This document shows positions 43,014-51,433 of a stretch of 64,000 nt of DNA, in pieces. Position 1 is the first letter of the stretch. Every line of letters begins with the position of its first letter. This stretch comes from Nitrospira defluvii (lineage in GTDB: Bacteria; Nitrospirota; Nitrospiria; Nitrospirales; Nitrospiraceae), in the NCBI GenBank assembly GCA_000196815.1, contig FP929003.1, positions 3,619,501-3,683,500 of the forward strand, written 5' to 3'. The notes under the pieces are model-generated. The model was not told the DNA's origin. It saw only the letters and a list, made by a program, of their open reading frames with translations, and ran no database searches. A program made the translations under genes and the position numbers.

Positions 43014-43173
43014 GAATACCGTCGCGAGGCGTTCGAGGCCGAAGTCCGCCGGAGCTTCTCGCACGTGAGGCCGACGGAGGCGTACTTGCAGTCCGTCGAG
43101 GAGGCCGAACGAGAAAAGCCCCGCCGGACGAGAGAATCGGACGACGGAGCAGGTATTCATGAATAGTCCGGGC
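42999..43173. mobile_element. MITE-like element, 175 bp with 22-bp terminal inverted repeats
   Basis: Left end 42999-43020 begins GCCCGGATTATTCATG; the reverse complement of the right end (43152-43173) is identical except C for the first T, 21 of 22 positions. Each end contains the perfect palindrome TATTCATGAATA. The interior is GC-rich with no coding potential. It lies exactly at the stop codon of the TPR lipoprotein gene (TAG at 43173-43175). No clear target-site duplication is seen. Confidence 0.75.
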
Positions 43174-43856
43174 TAGGTATCGGGATCTTTCTGGTAGCAG
43201 GTGGTCAGAAACTTGCGACCCTCGGCATCGTGCCCCAGCGCATAATGCGCAAAGCCGACGTTACAGTAGGCATTGGGCGTGGCGGAATCGAGCTTGAGCA
43301 CCTGCTCAGAATCCGCGAGGGCGTTCTGAAATTGTTCGTGGCGGCTGTAGATCTGAGCGCGGAATGCATGGGCGCCGACGTGTTTGGGATCGAGGCGAAT
43401 GGCGGCGGTGAAATCCTCCAACGCCTCGCGATCCTTCCCCGGATACTCCCGCAGGTACGTCAACCCGCGCCCATAATAGGCTTCGACGGTCGGCTGGAAT
43501 TTGATGGCGGCGCTGTAGTCTTGCAGCGCCTGTGGAATCTGCCCGAGCATCTTGCCTGCCTTGGCGCGAAGGAGATAGGCATCGGCCTTGTTCGGCAGCC
43601 GGCGAATGACCTCGGACGCGTCTTGCAGGGCTTGCGTATAGGCGCCGAGAAAATAGTGGCAGCGGGCACGCGCGAGATAGAGACCGGGCTGATTGCGTTT
43701 TTGCTCAAGGACGTGGGTGAGGTGTTCGACGGTGAGCTGGTTGCGGTGGTTGTTCGCCTCGCAATACGCGTCATTGAAGGAATCCCCGCAGGAGGCGAGC
43801 AGCAGCACGCTGCCAAGTACCATGATTCCGCGTGCGATCCGGCCGGCCCGTCCCAT
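43173..43856 (-). CDS. TPR-repeat lipoprotein
   Basis: 227 aa. The signal peptide ends in a good lipobox (VLLLASCGDS). Five to six TPR units follow: ARCHYFLGAYTQALQDASEV, RAKAGKMLGQIPQALQDYSA, LREYPGKDREALEDFTAAIR, RAQIYSRHEQFQNALADSEQ and NVGFAHYALGHDAEGRKFLT. The protein is a periplasmic or inner-face outer-membrane scaffold. Its last codon is followed by TAG contributed at the border of the MITE-like element. Partner unknown. Confidence 0.85.
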   Translation of the reverse strand: MGRAGRIARGIMVLGSVLLLASCGDSFNDAYCEANNHRNQLTVEHLTHVLEQKRNQPGLYLARARCHYFLGAYTQALQDASEVIRRLPNKADAYLLRAKAGKMLGQIPQALQDYSAAIKFQPTVEAYYGRGLTYLREYPGKDREALEDFTAAIRLDPKHVGAHAFRAQIYSRHEQFQNALADSEQVLKLDSATPNAYCNVGFAHYALGHDAEGRKFLTTCYQKDPDT

Positions 43857-44188
43857 GCCTGCCCCCTGGCGACGGGCGCATTATCTGCCTAGGGCCGAAT
43901 GGCCGTCAAGAAGGCGGTGATCGATCCCATGCGACGGGCAGATCCAATCCCTCCAGAACGGCTTTCGACCAGGGCACATCGGCCCTGGTCGGCGCAGACG
44001 CGAGTCTCACGTCGAGCGCTCGAATGACGAAAACAGTGTTCGATTGGCACCGATCTGACCTATAAGCATTTACAACAGGCCTGACCTCCGCTATCTTGCC
44101 GTTGTAGCGCACCTACGCTCCAGCATGAGCCGAGCCCCATGGCCTCTGACTCACGTGCCAAGGACTCCACTCTGCAGATGACGCGCAT
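43857..44188. other. Divergent intergenic region
   Basis: 332 bp between the TPR lipoprotein and PAP2 genes. Promoters for both directions must lie here. No operator, repeat or small gene was supported. Confidence 0.4.
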
Positions 44189-44899
44189 ATGAACGCATTC
44201 GACACCGCCGTCTTAGGTTTCTTCAACCAATTTGCCCAACGGTCCTGGGCCGTGGACAGCCTGATCATGACGATCAGCGACAGCGATGCGTTGAAGGGGT
44301 ATCTCTCGCTGCCGCTCATCTGGTGGGCCTGGTTTCGCGATCCCCATCGTGCGGACCATCGACAGACTGTCCTCCTGACAATCCTCGCGGCCTTCGCGGC
44401 GATGGCAATCGCCCGGGTACTTCAGCTCATCCTCCCCTACCGCGCACGGCCGGTGCATACCGCCGGTTTGGATTTCACCCTGCCCTACACCATGCCGGAG
44501 GATTTTCTGGCCGGGTGGAGTTCCTTTCCCAGCGACCATGCCTCACTCTTCTTTGCCCTGGCCGCCGGCCTCTGGTTGGTGTCCCCGCTGGTGGGCGCCT
44601 TCGCCTTTCTCCATGCAGCGGTGATTGTGTCCCTCCCGAGAATTTATGTCGGTCTCCACTTTCCGACGGACATCCTGTCGGGCGCGTTGCTCGGGGTGAC
44701 GGCCGTGGCCGTGATCTGGAAATGGCGTGCCGTTTTTGTGAAGCTCGTGGAACCGGCCCTGGCCTGGAGTAAATCGATCCCGCACCTGTTTTACCCCGCC
44801 TTCTTTATCCTCACGTCCGAACTGGCCCATCTGTTCAAAGACAGCCGCTGGTTGGTGGAAAGTCTCTGGCACATGGCGACACTGAGCCTCGTACGCTGA
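44189..44899 (+). CDS. PAP2-family phosphatase
   Basis: 236 aa with about six membrane segments. The phosphatase signature is visible: a first-motif region around RVLQLILPYRARPVH (KxxxxxxRP-like), SSFPSDHASLFFALAAG (PSGH-like; here PSDH) and GLHFPTDILSGALLG (SRxxxxxHxxxD-like, with RIYVGLHFPTD). It would dephosphorylate undecaprenyl-, lipid A- or phosphatidyl-type phosphates at the periplasmic membrane face. Closest known relatives are BcrC-type undecaprenyl-PP phosphatases, but the substrate is not fixed by sequence. Confidence 0.9.
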   Translation: MNAFDTAVLGFFNQFAQRSWAVDSLIMTISDSDALKGYLSLPLIWWAWFRDPHRADHRQTVLLTILAAFAAMAIARVLQLILPYRARPVHTAGLDFTLPYTMPEDFLAGWSSFPSDHASLFFALAAGLWLVSPLVGAFAFLHAAVIVSLPRIYVGLHFPTDILSGALLGVTAVAVIWKWRAVFVKLVEPALAWSKSIPHLFYPAFFILTSELAHLFKDSRWLVESLWHMATLSLVR

Positions 44900-44950
44900 A
44901 ACGCCCCGTCCCTTCGCGCCACGGAGCAACGCCGGACTCCGCCCCCATCT

Positions 44951-45736
44951 CTAAAATCCGACGGAGACCCCCATCGTCCCCAGCAGCGCGGCGCGATCCG
45001 CCGGCCCGACAAACTCGGTGCCGAGCCCGCCGTCGAGCACGACGCGCGAGGTCAATTGGTGCCGGATGCCGACTTCGATACCGGTGTGATTCTGTTGCCC
45101 GCGCAGGTCCGATTGACGGGTATAGACGCTGGCGATCAGCGTATCGCGAAAGCTCGTGGGATAGCCCAATGGGTAACTGACGGCGGCGACGGCCCGATAG
45201 GCGCCGGGCCGCTCCTGTCCTTGCGGCGATCCCACCACGGTATAGCCCGCATTGAGGTGCACCCGCAGCCGTCCGAACGAGCGGGTCAGGATGCCGGTGA
45301 GCTGCGTATCCACACCTTTGGAATTCACGCCGGTGGGTAGATCCGCCTCGACCCGAACGGCCAACGCCGGCAGCATCAACGTTTCCGTATTGAAGTTGTA
45401 GAGCACGCCCAGGTGCAGATCGCCGGACTTGTTCGCGCCCACGATGGAACGCGGGTCGGTAAACAGATCGCCTTGAATTTCGATCTGCGTATTGGCGAAG
45501 GCGCCGTAGATGATTTGCGGCTGAAACGTCACCTGCGTGCGGCCTTCTCGATGGTCGTTGAACCGCACGCCGCCCTCCAGGCCGATCTCCCCTTTGGGGA
45601 TGGCATAAGCATCCTCCATTCCGATCGGACGATTGGGATCGAGGTTGTCATGGTCCAAGGCGAACAGCGGCGCGGTCGCCAGCGTGAGGGCCGCGCCGAA
45701 TACGAACGCAAGGACTCGCCCGTTACTCAGTTTCAA
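44951..45736 (-). CDS. Outer-membrane beta-barrel transporter-like protein
   Basis: 261 aa. Signal peptide MKLSNGRVLAFVFGAALTLA, cut after PLFA. The mature chain has alternating beta-strands (QVTFQPQIIYGAFANTQIEI, RVEADLPTGVNSKG, RLRVHLNAGYTVVG) and ends in MGVSVGF with a terminal Phe. It resembles the MetA-pathway/phenol-degradation barrel group. It overlaps the lipoprotein gene by 4 bp and is third in the DUF4396-lipoprotein-barrel operon. Confidence 0.8.
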   Translation of the reverse strand: MKLSNGRVLAFVFGAALTLATAPLFALDHDNLDPNRPIGMEDAYAIPKGEIGLEGGVRFNDHREGRTQVTFQPQIIYGAFANTQIEIQGDLFTDPRSIVGANKSGDLHLGVLYNFNTETLMLPALAVRVEADLPTGVNSKGVDTQLTGILTRSFGRLRVHLNAGYTVVGSPQGQERPGAYRAVAAVSYPLGYPTSFRDTLIASVYTRQSDLRGQQNHTGIEVGIRHQLTSRVVLDGGLGTEFVGPADRAALLGTMGVSVGF

Positions 45737-46680
45737 TGGTGATGCTCCTGACCCTGCACGACCATCGGATTGGTCGCATCCGCACTCGCCAGATAGTAGT
45801 GATTCAGCAGGCGATAAATTTCAGCCCGCTTCGCCTCCCAGGTCGGAAGCCGCTCACTCGTAAGAATGTCGCTGATGTTGTCGTGCAACATGTGCAGGTT
45901 GTCAAAGATGTTGGCCAATTCGGGATACCGCGCGGCAAACTGCGGACTCAGTTCCGCCGTAAGCGGCATGAACGTCCACTGCACCGGCGGCTGTTCGAGA
46001 TACCGCCGGTAGGTCGCGAGGATCGGCCGGACCGCCTGCGTCTTGGCGGCAAGGTCGCGTGCGGCCTGCAGCGGGTCGTACACGGCCACCTGCAGATAGT
46101 GGTACGACCAGATCGTCGCGTTGAACAGCGGAAAGCGTGTCCTGAAGGCCTTGGAATAGGGAAACTGGTCCAGCCGATGGTGATCTAATCGCTTCGAGGT
46201 GATCGCGTAGGCGCTGTCCTTATAGTAGGCCAACACATTGCGGGTGGCCCGATCCTTGTCCGCCTCATCCGACACCGCAATGTCGTACGTGGCGCGGTGC
46301 AGGGCATGGGCTTCGTCGAACGTATTCTGCGCGCGCCAGGCCAGCTTCATGTAGGTCGGCGCAATCGCCTCCTCGTTCGGGTTCAGTCGGGGTTTGGTCG
46401 CGATAAACGCGAGCGTCTGCTTGCGCGCCCGCTCCTCAATGGCCGGCACGTCCTGACCGCCGGTCAGTAACAGGTTCTCGTACAGATTGGAATGGCCGAA
46501 GTCCACGCCGTTGAACTCACTGTCGAGTTCGGCCAGATCTTCCCGCAACGAAAAATTCCACAGCGCCCGGTAATAGAAGCGCTTGTCACGCGGCTCGAAC
46601 TGGCTGCACCCGGCCAGCGCGAAGGCGACCGAGGCCGTGGCCACGATCGCCAGCATGCGCATATATGTCCCGATCGTCAT
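45733..46680 (-). CDS. Lipoprotein of unknown function in the DUF4396 operon
   Basis: About 315 aa from the ATG at 46680 (TTGAGGAGC upstream). The signal ends VASVAFALAGCSQFEP with a clear lipobox. The mature part is helical and rich in aromatic residues (FYYRALWNFSLREDLAELDS, then FNGVDFGHSNLYENLLLTGG) and ends in a His-rich tail, VVQGQEHHH. The His tail plus His-rich first gene of the operon suggests metal binding. Family not recognised. Likely outer-membrane-anchored, coupled by 4 bp to the barrel gene. Confidence 0.75.
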   Translation of the reverse strand: MTIGTYMRMLAIVATASVAFALAGCSQFEPRDKRFYYRALWNFSLREDLAELDSEFNGVDFGHSNLYENLLLTGGQDVPAIEERARKQTLAFIATKPRLNPNEEAIAPTYMKLAWRAQNTFDEAHALHRATYDIAVSDEADKDRATRNVLAYYKDSAYAITSKRLDHHRLDQFPYSKAFRTRFPLFNATIWSYHYLQVAVYDPLQAARDLAAKTQAVRPILATYRRYLEQPPVQWTFMPLTAELSPQFAARYPELANIFDNLHMLHDNISDILTSERLPTWEAKRAEIYRLLNHYYLASADATNPMVVQGQEHHH

Positions 46681-46836
46681 GCTGAATCGCTCCTCAATCA
46701 AACTGATCAAAACCCTCGCGACGGTTCGTTGCGACATCGTCAAGCCGCGTCGCGAGACGAGCCCACCCGCCTGGCTGCCCCTCATCGGCAGCCAGGCATG
46801 TCGCAGCAGCGGATCGACGATGGCAGCTGAACCGAC

Positions 46837-47433
46837 TCAATAGCAGTGCTGCCCATGTACCAGCGCATGCCCCTTCCCCCGCGCGATCAACCAGCGGTTG
46901 ACGGGAAATGCCGCCGCTCCGGCCAGAAGCAGGGACAAGACCAGACTGCCCCAAAACAACGGATCAGGCAACCCGGCGTCCATCGCACCGGGAATCATCA
47001 CCATGATCGCATTGTCCACCAGTTCCATGGTCGTCATGGAGAGGGTATCGGATGCAAAGGCCAGTCCCAGCGCCGTGCCCCAAGCCATACCTGCCCGCCT
47101 TAACGGGTACAAGGTCATGGCATACCCGAAGAAGAATGCCAGCACAACCGCCAGGCCGACCGTCGGCCAATTGCTCCAACCCAACGCCGTGCCGATCGCC
47201 ATCCCGAGCACTTCGCCGATGGTGCAGCCGCTCAAGCAATGCAGGGTCGCCATGAGCGCCGTTCGGTCGAGCGAGGTGGCCTGGTGGTTCGCTGCTCGAT
47301 GCTCGTGAGGCTGATGACGGCCAAGGTGATCGCCGTGGGCCTGCACACAGTCATGCCCGTGGGTGTGGTGATCGTGACTTCGCGGCGCTGGGTGACGCGG
47401 TGCGGTGATCGTTGCTGATTGGTGATGAGCCAT
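46837..47433 (-). CDS. DUF4396 membrane protein with His-rich N-terminus
   Basis: 198 aa. Residues 1-45 hold many His (RSHDHHTHGHDCVQAHGDHL), typical of metal-binding cytoplasmic tails. Then four to five membrane helices, with the DUF4396 signature HCLSGCTIGEVLGMAIG and SDTLSMTTMELVDNAIM. The conserved CxxxC within the first helix and the acidic/Met residues could bind or carry a soft metal. GGAGGAC precedes the ATG at 47433. First gene of a three-gene minus-strand operon. Confidence 0.88.
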   Translation of the reverse strand: MAHHQSATITAPRHPAPRSHDHHTHGHDCVQAHGDHLGRHQPHEHRAANHQATSLDRTALMATLHCLSGCTIGEVLGMAIGTALGWSNWPTVGLAVVLAFFFGYAMTLYPLRRAGMAWGTALGLAFASDTLSMTTMELVDNAIMVMIPGAMDAGLPDPLFWGSLVLSLLLAGAAAFPVNRWLIARGKGHALVHGQHCY

Positions 47434-47522
47434 GTGAGTCCTCCCTGTGAGTGGTGAAATCAGCCGTTCACCCCTACAGACGGAGCAAGGCGGGAATTAT
47501 TACAGGGCGCCGGCCATTCTCC

Positions 47523-47755
47523 TCACACCGCCGGGAGGAGGAGAACTACGTCGCAGGTGCAGTTCGAACAGCCGTGTCCGGTGCAAAGCCCGCAGGTCTG
47601 TTCGAGGTTGGCGCGCAGGATGGAGTCGCACGGTGAGGTTATTCGACGTGACTTGAAGCGCCTGCGCCACGGCCGCAGGGGACTCGCCTTCGAGATCGAG
47701 GCGCCGAAATTATTCGGGTAGACCGGCCTGCAGTGTGTGTCTCAGGAAACCTATC
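47523..47755 (-). pseudogene. Decayed 3' end of an ECF-type sigma factor gene
   Basis: On the minus strand, LQAGLPE is followed by a TAA, then FRRLDLEGESPAAVAQALQV and TSNNLTVRLHPARQ, the sigma-70 region 4 helix-turn-helix. After a frameshift, LEQTCGLCTGHGCSNCTCD follows, the Cys-rich tail seen on some metal-linked ECF sigma factors. The first two thirds of the gene are missing. It lies upstream of the DUF4396 operon, hinting that this operon was once controlled by, or moved with, that sigma factor. Confidence 0.65.
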
Positions 47756-47990
47756 GCCGGGCCTGTTCTCTCAAATTCATGGCGCACGTTCCCACTGCCC
47801 CGGAATTCCAGCCCCGCGGAAGACTCCCGTTTTTCCCTTCGCTCAAATTTAGTATACGTGCATTTCTGATTCACTCTTCCGTTCCTGCTGTCCCGTTCTG
47901 CGACAGCGCCGGAAAAAGTCTTGATCTCGACCTTGGAGACATGCTTGACTGACTTGTGTCCGGCATCTTCTTGTTTGATGGAGGGTTTGC

Positions 47991-48497
47991 ATGCCGCGTG
48001 GAATTCTTCGCGTTCTCGTGACTCTGGTCCTGCTCCTCGTCCCGCTCTCCACACAAGCCACTGATACCGCTCCCGATACAAGCCTGACCCCCTTAAAATT
48101 CCTTATCGGAGAATGGAAGGGGGCCGACGCGGAAGGGAAGGCCCACAAGATTGCGTTTGCACTCAGTTCGGGCGGCACTACCCTCACTGAAACCCTTACT
48201 CCCCCCGACAGCCCTCCGATGACGACCATGTACTATAGCGACGGCGACCAACTGATGTTGACGCATTATTGCTCCCTCAATAACCAGCCGCGCATGCGCG
48301 CCGCCGCGATCAAAGAGGGCGATAAGGCCATCACGTTCGCCTTCGTGGATGCCACGAATCTGAAAAACCCGACCGATGTACATATGCGCCAGCTGACCAT
48401 CGACGTCAAAGATCACGATCACTTCACCCAAACCTGGACCTTGAGCAAGGCCGGAAAAGACGTGCCGAAGATCTTTACCTTTGAGCGCGTGAAATAA
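47991..48497 (+). CDS. Secreted lipocalin-like protein
   Basis: 168 aa. Signal peptide LRVLVTLVLLLVPLSTQA. The mature part begins SLTPLKFLIGEWKGADAEG, the usual opening of DUF1579/THAP4-type lipocalin-like barrels, followed by beta-strands TTLTETLTPPD, MTTMYYSDGDQLMLTHYC and HFTQTWTLSKAGKD. A small hydrophobic ligand is plausible but not shown. GGAGGG precedes the ATG. It stands 37 bp before the methyltransferase gene and may be co-transcribed with it. Confidence 0.8.
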   Translation: MPRGILRVLVTLVLLLVPLSTQATDTAPDTSLTPLKFLIGEWKGADAEGKAHKIAFALSSGGTTLTETLTPPDSPPMTTMYYSDGDQLMLTHYCSLNNQPRMRAAAIKEGDKAITFAFVDATNLKNPTDVHMRQLTIDVKDHDHFTQTWTLSKAGKDVPKIFTFERVK

Positions 48498-48534
48498 TCT
48501 TCCTCCCCGCTCTGTCCGACAAGGAGTCACTCCG

Positions 48535-49392
48535 ATGCCGTCACAAACACCAGAGGCTGTGATCGAAGCCCAGCGTCAGGACTGGAATCGCGTTGCCGCC
48601 GGTTGGGACAAATGGGATCAGTTTTTCAACCGCAACATGGCCTTCATCAACCACCGGCTGGTGGCCGATGCGCGGGTGCGGCCCGGGCTTCGGGTGTTGG
48701 ATCTTGGATCGGGCACCGGCTATCCGGCGCTCCTGGCCGGCGAGGTGGTGGGATCGGATGGCAGCGTGGTCGGGATCGACCTCGCCGAATCCATGCTGGC
48801 GGTCGCCACGCGCAAAGCCAAGACGCTCGGTCTGGAGCACGTGGCGTTTCGTACCGGGGATGTCACGTCGCTGCCGTTCGAGACCGGCTCGATCGATGCC
48901 GTCATCAGCCGGTTCTGCCTGATGTTCCTGCCGGAAATTCCGAAGGCTGCCGCAGAGATCGCCCGGGTGCTGAAACCGGGAGGGTATGTCGCGGCCGCCG
49001 TCTGGTCCGCGCCGGACAAGAATCCGTTCATTCGAATTCCCATGGATGTGATCAAAACCATCACGCCCCTGCCGCCGCCCGACCCTGAGGCGCCCGGCAT
49101 CTTCCGGCTTGCAAAGCCGGGCGACCTGGCCGGCATGTTCGAACGCGCGGGCCTCAAGCCGCTCGACGATGAAGAATTCACGGCCGAGGTGACCTATGCC
49201 ACGGCGGAAGAATTCTTTCGCGGTCTGATGGATATCGCCGCACCGATTCAAAACCTGTTTGCCAAATTGACGAAGGAGCAACAGGCGGAGGCGGAGCGGG
49301 GCATCATCAAGGCCGTGAATGAATACCGCGGGCCACAGGGAGTCTCGTTGCCGATTGCGGTGAGGATCGTCAGCGCGCGCAAGCCGCGATAG
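48535..49392 (+). CDS. Class I SAM-dependent methyltransferase
   Basis: 285 aa. Motif I is LRVLDLGSGTGYPALLAGE (residues 45-63), motif II VVGIDLAESML, and later motifs FRTGDVTSLPF, IPKAAAEIARVLKPGGYVA are typical of the UbiE/Methyltransf_11 group. The C-terminal part (GLKPLDDEEFTAEVTYATAE) carries family-specific lid residues. AAGGAG precedes the ATG. The acceptor is unknown; small molecules are likelier than macromolecules. Confidence 0.92.
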   Translation: MPSQTPEAVIEAQRQDWNRVAAGWDKWDQFFNRNMAFINHRLVADARVRPGLRVLDLGSGTGYPALLAGEVVGSDGSVVGIDLAESMLAVATRKAKTLGLEHVAFRTGDVTSLPFETGSIDAVISRFCLMFLPEIPKAAAEIARVLKPGGYVAAAVWSAPDKNPFIRIPMDVIKTITPLPPPDPEAPGIFRLAKPGDLAGMFERAGLKPLDDEEFTAEVTYATAEEFFRGLMDIAAPIQNLFAKLTKEQQAEAERGIIKAVNEYRGPQGVSLPIAVRIVSARKPR

Positions 49393-49419
49393 CCGTCGCG
49401 CCGAAGCGTTCGGAAGACA

Positions 49420-49447
49420 GCCCGCCGGTTTTGACGAGCCGGCGGGC
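49420..49447. terminator. GC-rich hairpin between convergent genes
   Basis: GCCCGCCGG at 49420-49428 pairs with CCGGCGGGC at 49439-49447 around a 10-nt loop. It lies between the methyltransferase stop (49392) and the stop of the minus-strand gene (49469), the expected position for a shared terminator. There is no strong T-tract on either side. Confidence 0.5.
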
Positions 49448-49468
49448 CGGACACAAACCAAGCCAGTG

Positions 49469-49759
49469 CTAGTCCGTCGCCTTCTCCTTCAATTCCTTCA
49501 TCTTCCCCTTGGCCCGTTCTCCTGCTCCCTTCAATTTGCCCTTCGCCCGTTCCATCTCCGCCTTCGTGTCGTTGCCCTTCAACTCTTCCTTCATCGCCTT
49601 GGTTTCGCCCTTCATTTTTTCGAGATCGCCCTTCAGCTCCCCTTTGCCCTTTTCGATCTTGGCTTTGGTGTCCCCCGCTCCGGCAGAGAGCGACAACCCC
49701 GTCAACAGACAGAACCCCGCGACAGCCGCAATGATGAATGTACGCATACCGTCCTCCAC
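49469..49759 (-). CDS. Secreted Lys/Glu repeat protein, LEA-like
   Basis: 96 aa with a signal peptide (TFIIAAVAGFCLLTGLSLSA, cut near GAGDTKA). The rest is almost only Lys, Glu, Ala and Gly in amphipathic repeats: KIEKGKGELKGDLEKMKGE, KAMKEELKGNDTKAEMERAK, KLKGAGERAKGKMKELKEKA. It resembles CsbD/LEA-type stress proteins and the secreted protein at 14354-14659. GGAGGACGG precedes the ATG. Role inferred from composition only. Confidence 0.78.
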   Translation of the reverse strand: MEDGMRTFIIAAVAGFCLLTGLSLSAGAGDTKAKIEKGKGELKGDLEKMKGETKAMKEELKGNDTKAEMERAKGKLKGAGERAKGKMKELKEKATD

Positions 49760-50017
49760 GTGTGGTGAGTTACCTATAGCCCTTGTACCGCCGTCACCGG
49801 GAGGACGGCACTAGCGAAAACCCTTGCGAGCTCCCCTGACAGCCCCGGCGGCAACAGATGATTCGACCACACCGAAAGGTGATCAAAGGGGTGGGGGCGT
49901 CCGCCTGCCCGGAAAGACGTTGAAATTATAGTGCCATCGGTGCAAAGTGCCCGCCTTGACGAGCCCAACGTGAGCCGGCGCCCGCGCCGATTGGTCACCG
50001 ACCGCACGCCCGAATAC

Positions 50018-50389
50018 ATGCGCCACGACAGCTTCAAAGACTTCGTCCTGGATCAACTCGGCGAAATGCCTGAGCTCAGAGGGAAAGCCATGTTCGGCGG
50101 GTACGGCCTCTACCAGCGGGCCACCTTCTTCGGCATCATCCACAAGGGACGCCTCTACTTCAAAACGAACGACGTGACCCAGGCGCTCTATCGCGCGCGC
50201 GGCATGCATCCCTTCCGCCCGAATGCCAAGCAAACGCTCGCACAGTATTACGAAGTACCCACCGACATTCTCGAAGACCCGGACCACCTGATCGTCTGGG
50301 CCCGTAGCGCCGTCACATTACCGACCTCGCAGTTGCCCCTCCCCTTCCCCGCCACGCCCCAGGGCTACGACCGTCCCGCTCAGCTGTAG
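50018..50389 (+). CDS. TfoX/Sxy N-terminal domain protein
   Basis: 123 aa from the ATG at 50018. RHDSFKDFVLDQLGEMPELR followed by GKAMFGGYGLYQRATFFGII and GRLYFKTND is the TfoX N-terminal domain; YYEVPTDILEDPDHLIVWAR is its final helix. Stand-alone N-domains are common and their role is unclear; in E. coli and Haemophilus the full protein activates competence genes. The frame is open from 49931, but the domain starts at MRHDSF. Confidence 0.9.
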   Translation: MRHDSFKDFVLDQLGEMPELRGKAMFGGYGLYQRATFFGIIHKGRLYFKTNDVTQALYRARGMHPFRPNAKQTLAQYYEVPTDILEDPDHLIVWARSAVTLPTSQLPLPFPATPQGYDRPAQL

Positions 50390-50460
50390 GGACGCGGCAA
50401 CCGGCGACGCTCGCGGTCGCCTGATTGCCTTCATCGCGCCGTTTCTTCAGACTGCCGCAC

Positions 50461-50832
50461 ATGTGGTACCGAATCGGTGCGGATCTCGTACTGCTGCTGC
50501 ACCTGGCCTTCGTGCTCTTCGTCGTCACGGGTGGACTGCTGCTATTGAAATGGCCTCGCCTTGCCTGGCTGCATCTGCCGGCTGCGATCTGGGGAGCGAT
50601 CGTCGAGTACACCGATTGGATTTGCCCGCTCACCCCGATTGAAAACACGCTGCGGGCCATGGCCCGGGAGTCAGCCTATGGCTCCGACTTCATCGGCCAC
50701 TACCTCTTGCCACTGATGTATCCGGCAGGGCTGACCAGCCACATTCAGTTTCTCTTGGGGACAACGGTGGTACTGGTGAACCTGACGATCTATTGGCTGG
50801 TCTTCGGAAAACCGTCAAGGCGACGGCAATAG
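50461..50832 (+). CDS. DUF2784 membrane protein
   Basis: 123 aa, three to four hydrophobic segments. YRIGADLVLLLHLAFVLFVV and LLLLKWPRLAWLHLPAAIWG, then EYTDWICPLTPIENTLR and GFIGHYLLPLMYPAG-like SDFIGHYLLPLMYPAG are the DUF2784 signature. Function unknown. It starts 71 bp after the TfoX gene and may be co-transcribed; its 3' end is convergent with the anti-sigma gene. Confidence 0.9.
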   Translation: MWYRIGADLVLLLHLAFVLFVVTGGLLLLKWPRLAWLHLPAAIWGAIVEYTDWICPLTPIENTLRAMARESAYGSDFIGHYLLPLMYPAGLTSHIQFLLGTTVVLVNLTIYWLVFGKPSRRRQ

Positions 50833-50843
50833 AAGTGAGGGGA

Positions 50844-51428
50844 TTACCCGGCCGGTTCGTTCTGTGTCGAGGTCATCACCAGGGCCAGGCAGCCCTCGTC
50901 GCTCGATGTGATGGGATGGACACTCCCGGCCTCGGCACGATGGTAGTCCCCCGCCTGGAGAAATTCCCCGGCGCAGATGCAGCTCCCTTCCAGCACGTAG
51001 AACTCTTCGACCTGTCTGTGACGATGTGCCACCAGTTCTCCACCCGGAGCCAGCCGCAACAACATCGTAGCCCGCACTCCGGCCGAATCGTTGAACAGCA
51101 TTTTCATGGATACGCCGGGGCCCAAATCCCGCCATGCCATCTGCGCCGATCGGACAAACGTAAAGTCCCCCGCGCCTTCTTGCTCCTGCGGTTCCTGTGC
51201 GATGCGGGCCATGAGCTTGGCCTTGAGCGACGCCGGAGGCGCGATGGCAGGACCGCTGAACGCCAGCTCCTGCACCACCTCCTGAAACGCCGCCACCTCT
51301 TCCTTGGTGGAGGCTGACGCCGTCTCCAACGAACGCGTAAACTGCCGCTGCGCATCATCCCCAAGCGCCTCCAACGCATAGAGTGCCGCGAGTTCCGCCA
51401 AGTCTTGTTCGTGACGAGGATCGGTCAT
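50844..51428 (-). CDS. ChrR-type cupin anti-sigma factor
   Basis: 194 aa. Residues 1-80 resemble an anti-sigma domain (LAELAALYALEALGDDAQRQ) without the usual His-Cys-Cys zinc site; residues 100-185 form a cupin (ATMLLRLAPGGELVAHRHRQ, then EEFYVLEGSCICAGEFLQAG, DYHRAEAGSVHPI). It is encoded 5 bp after the ECF sigma factor gene, the typical sigma/anti-sigma arrangement. The cupin His/Glu metal site is present, so release may respond to oxidant or metal status. Target regulon unknown. Confidence 0.88.
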   Translation of the reverse strand: MTDPRHEQDLAELAALYALEALGDDAQRQFTRSLETASASTKEEVAAFQEVVQELAFSGPAIAPPASLKAKLMARIAQEPQEQEGAGDFTFVRSAQMAWRDLGPGVSMKMLFNDSAGVRATMLLRLAPGGELVAHRHRQVEEFYVLEGSCICAGEFLQAGDYHRAEAGSVHPITSSDEGCLALVMTSTQNEPAG

Positions 51429-51433
51429 GACAA

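Noticed and set aside
43014-43160. Longer N-terminus of the small ORF at 42786
   Set aside because: These codons come entirely from the MITE-like element interior, so they are not an original part of a gene.
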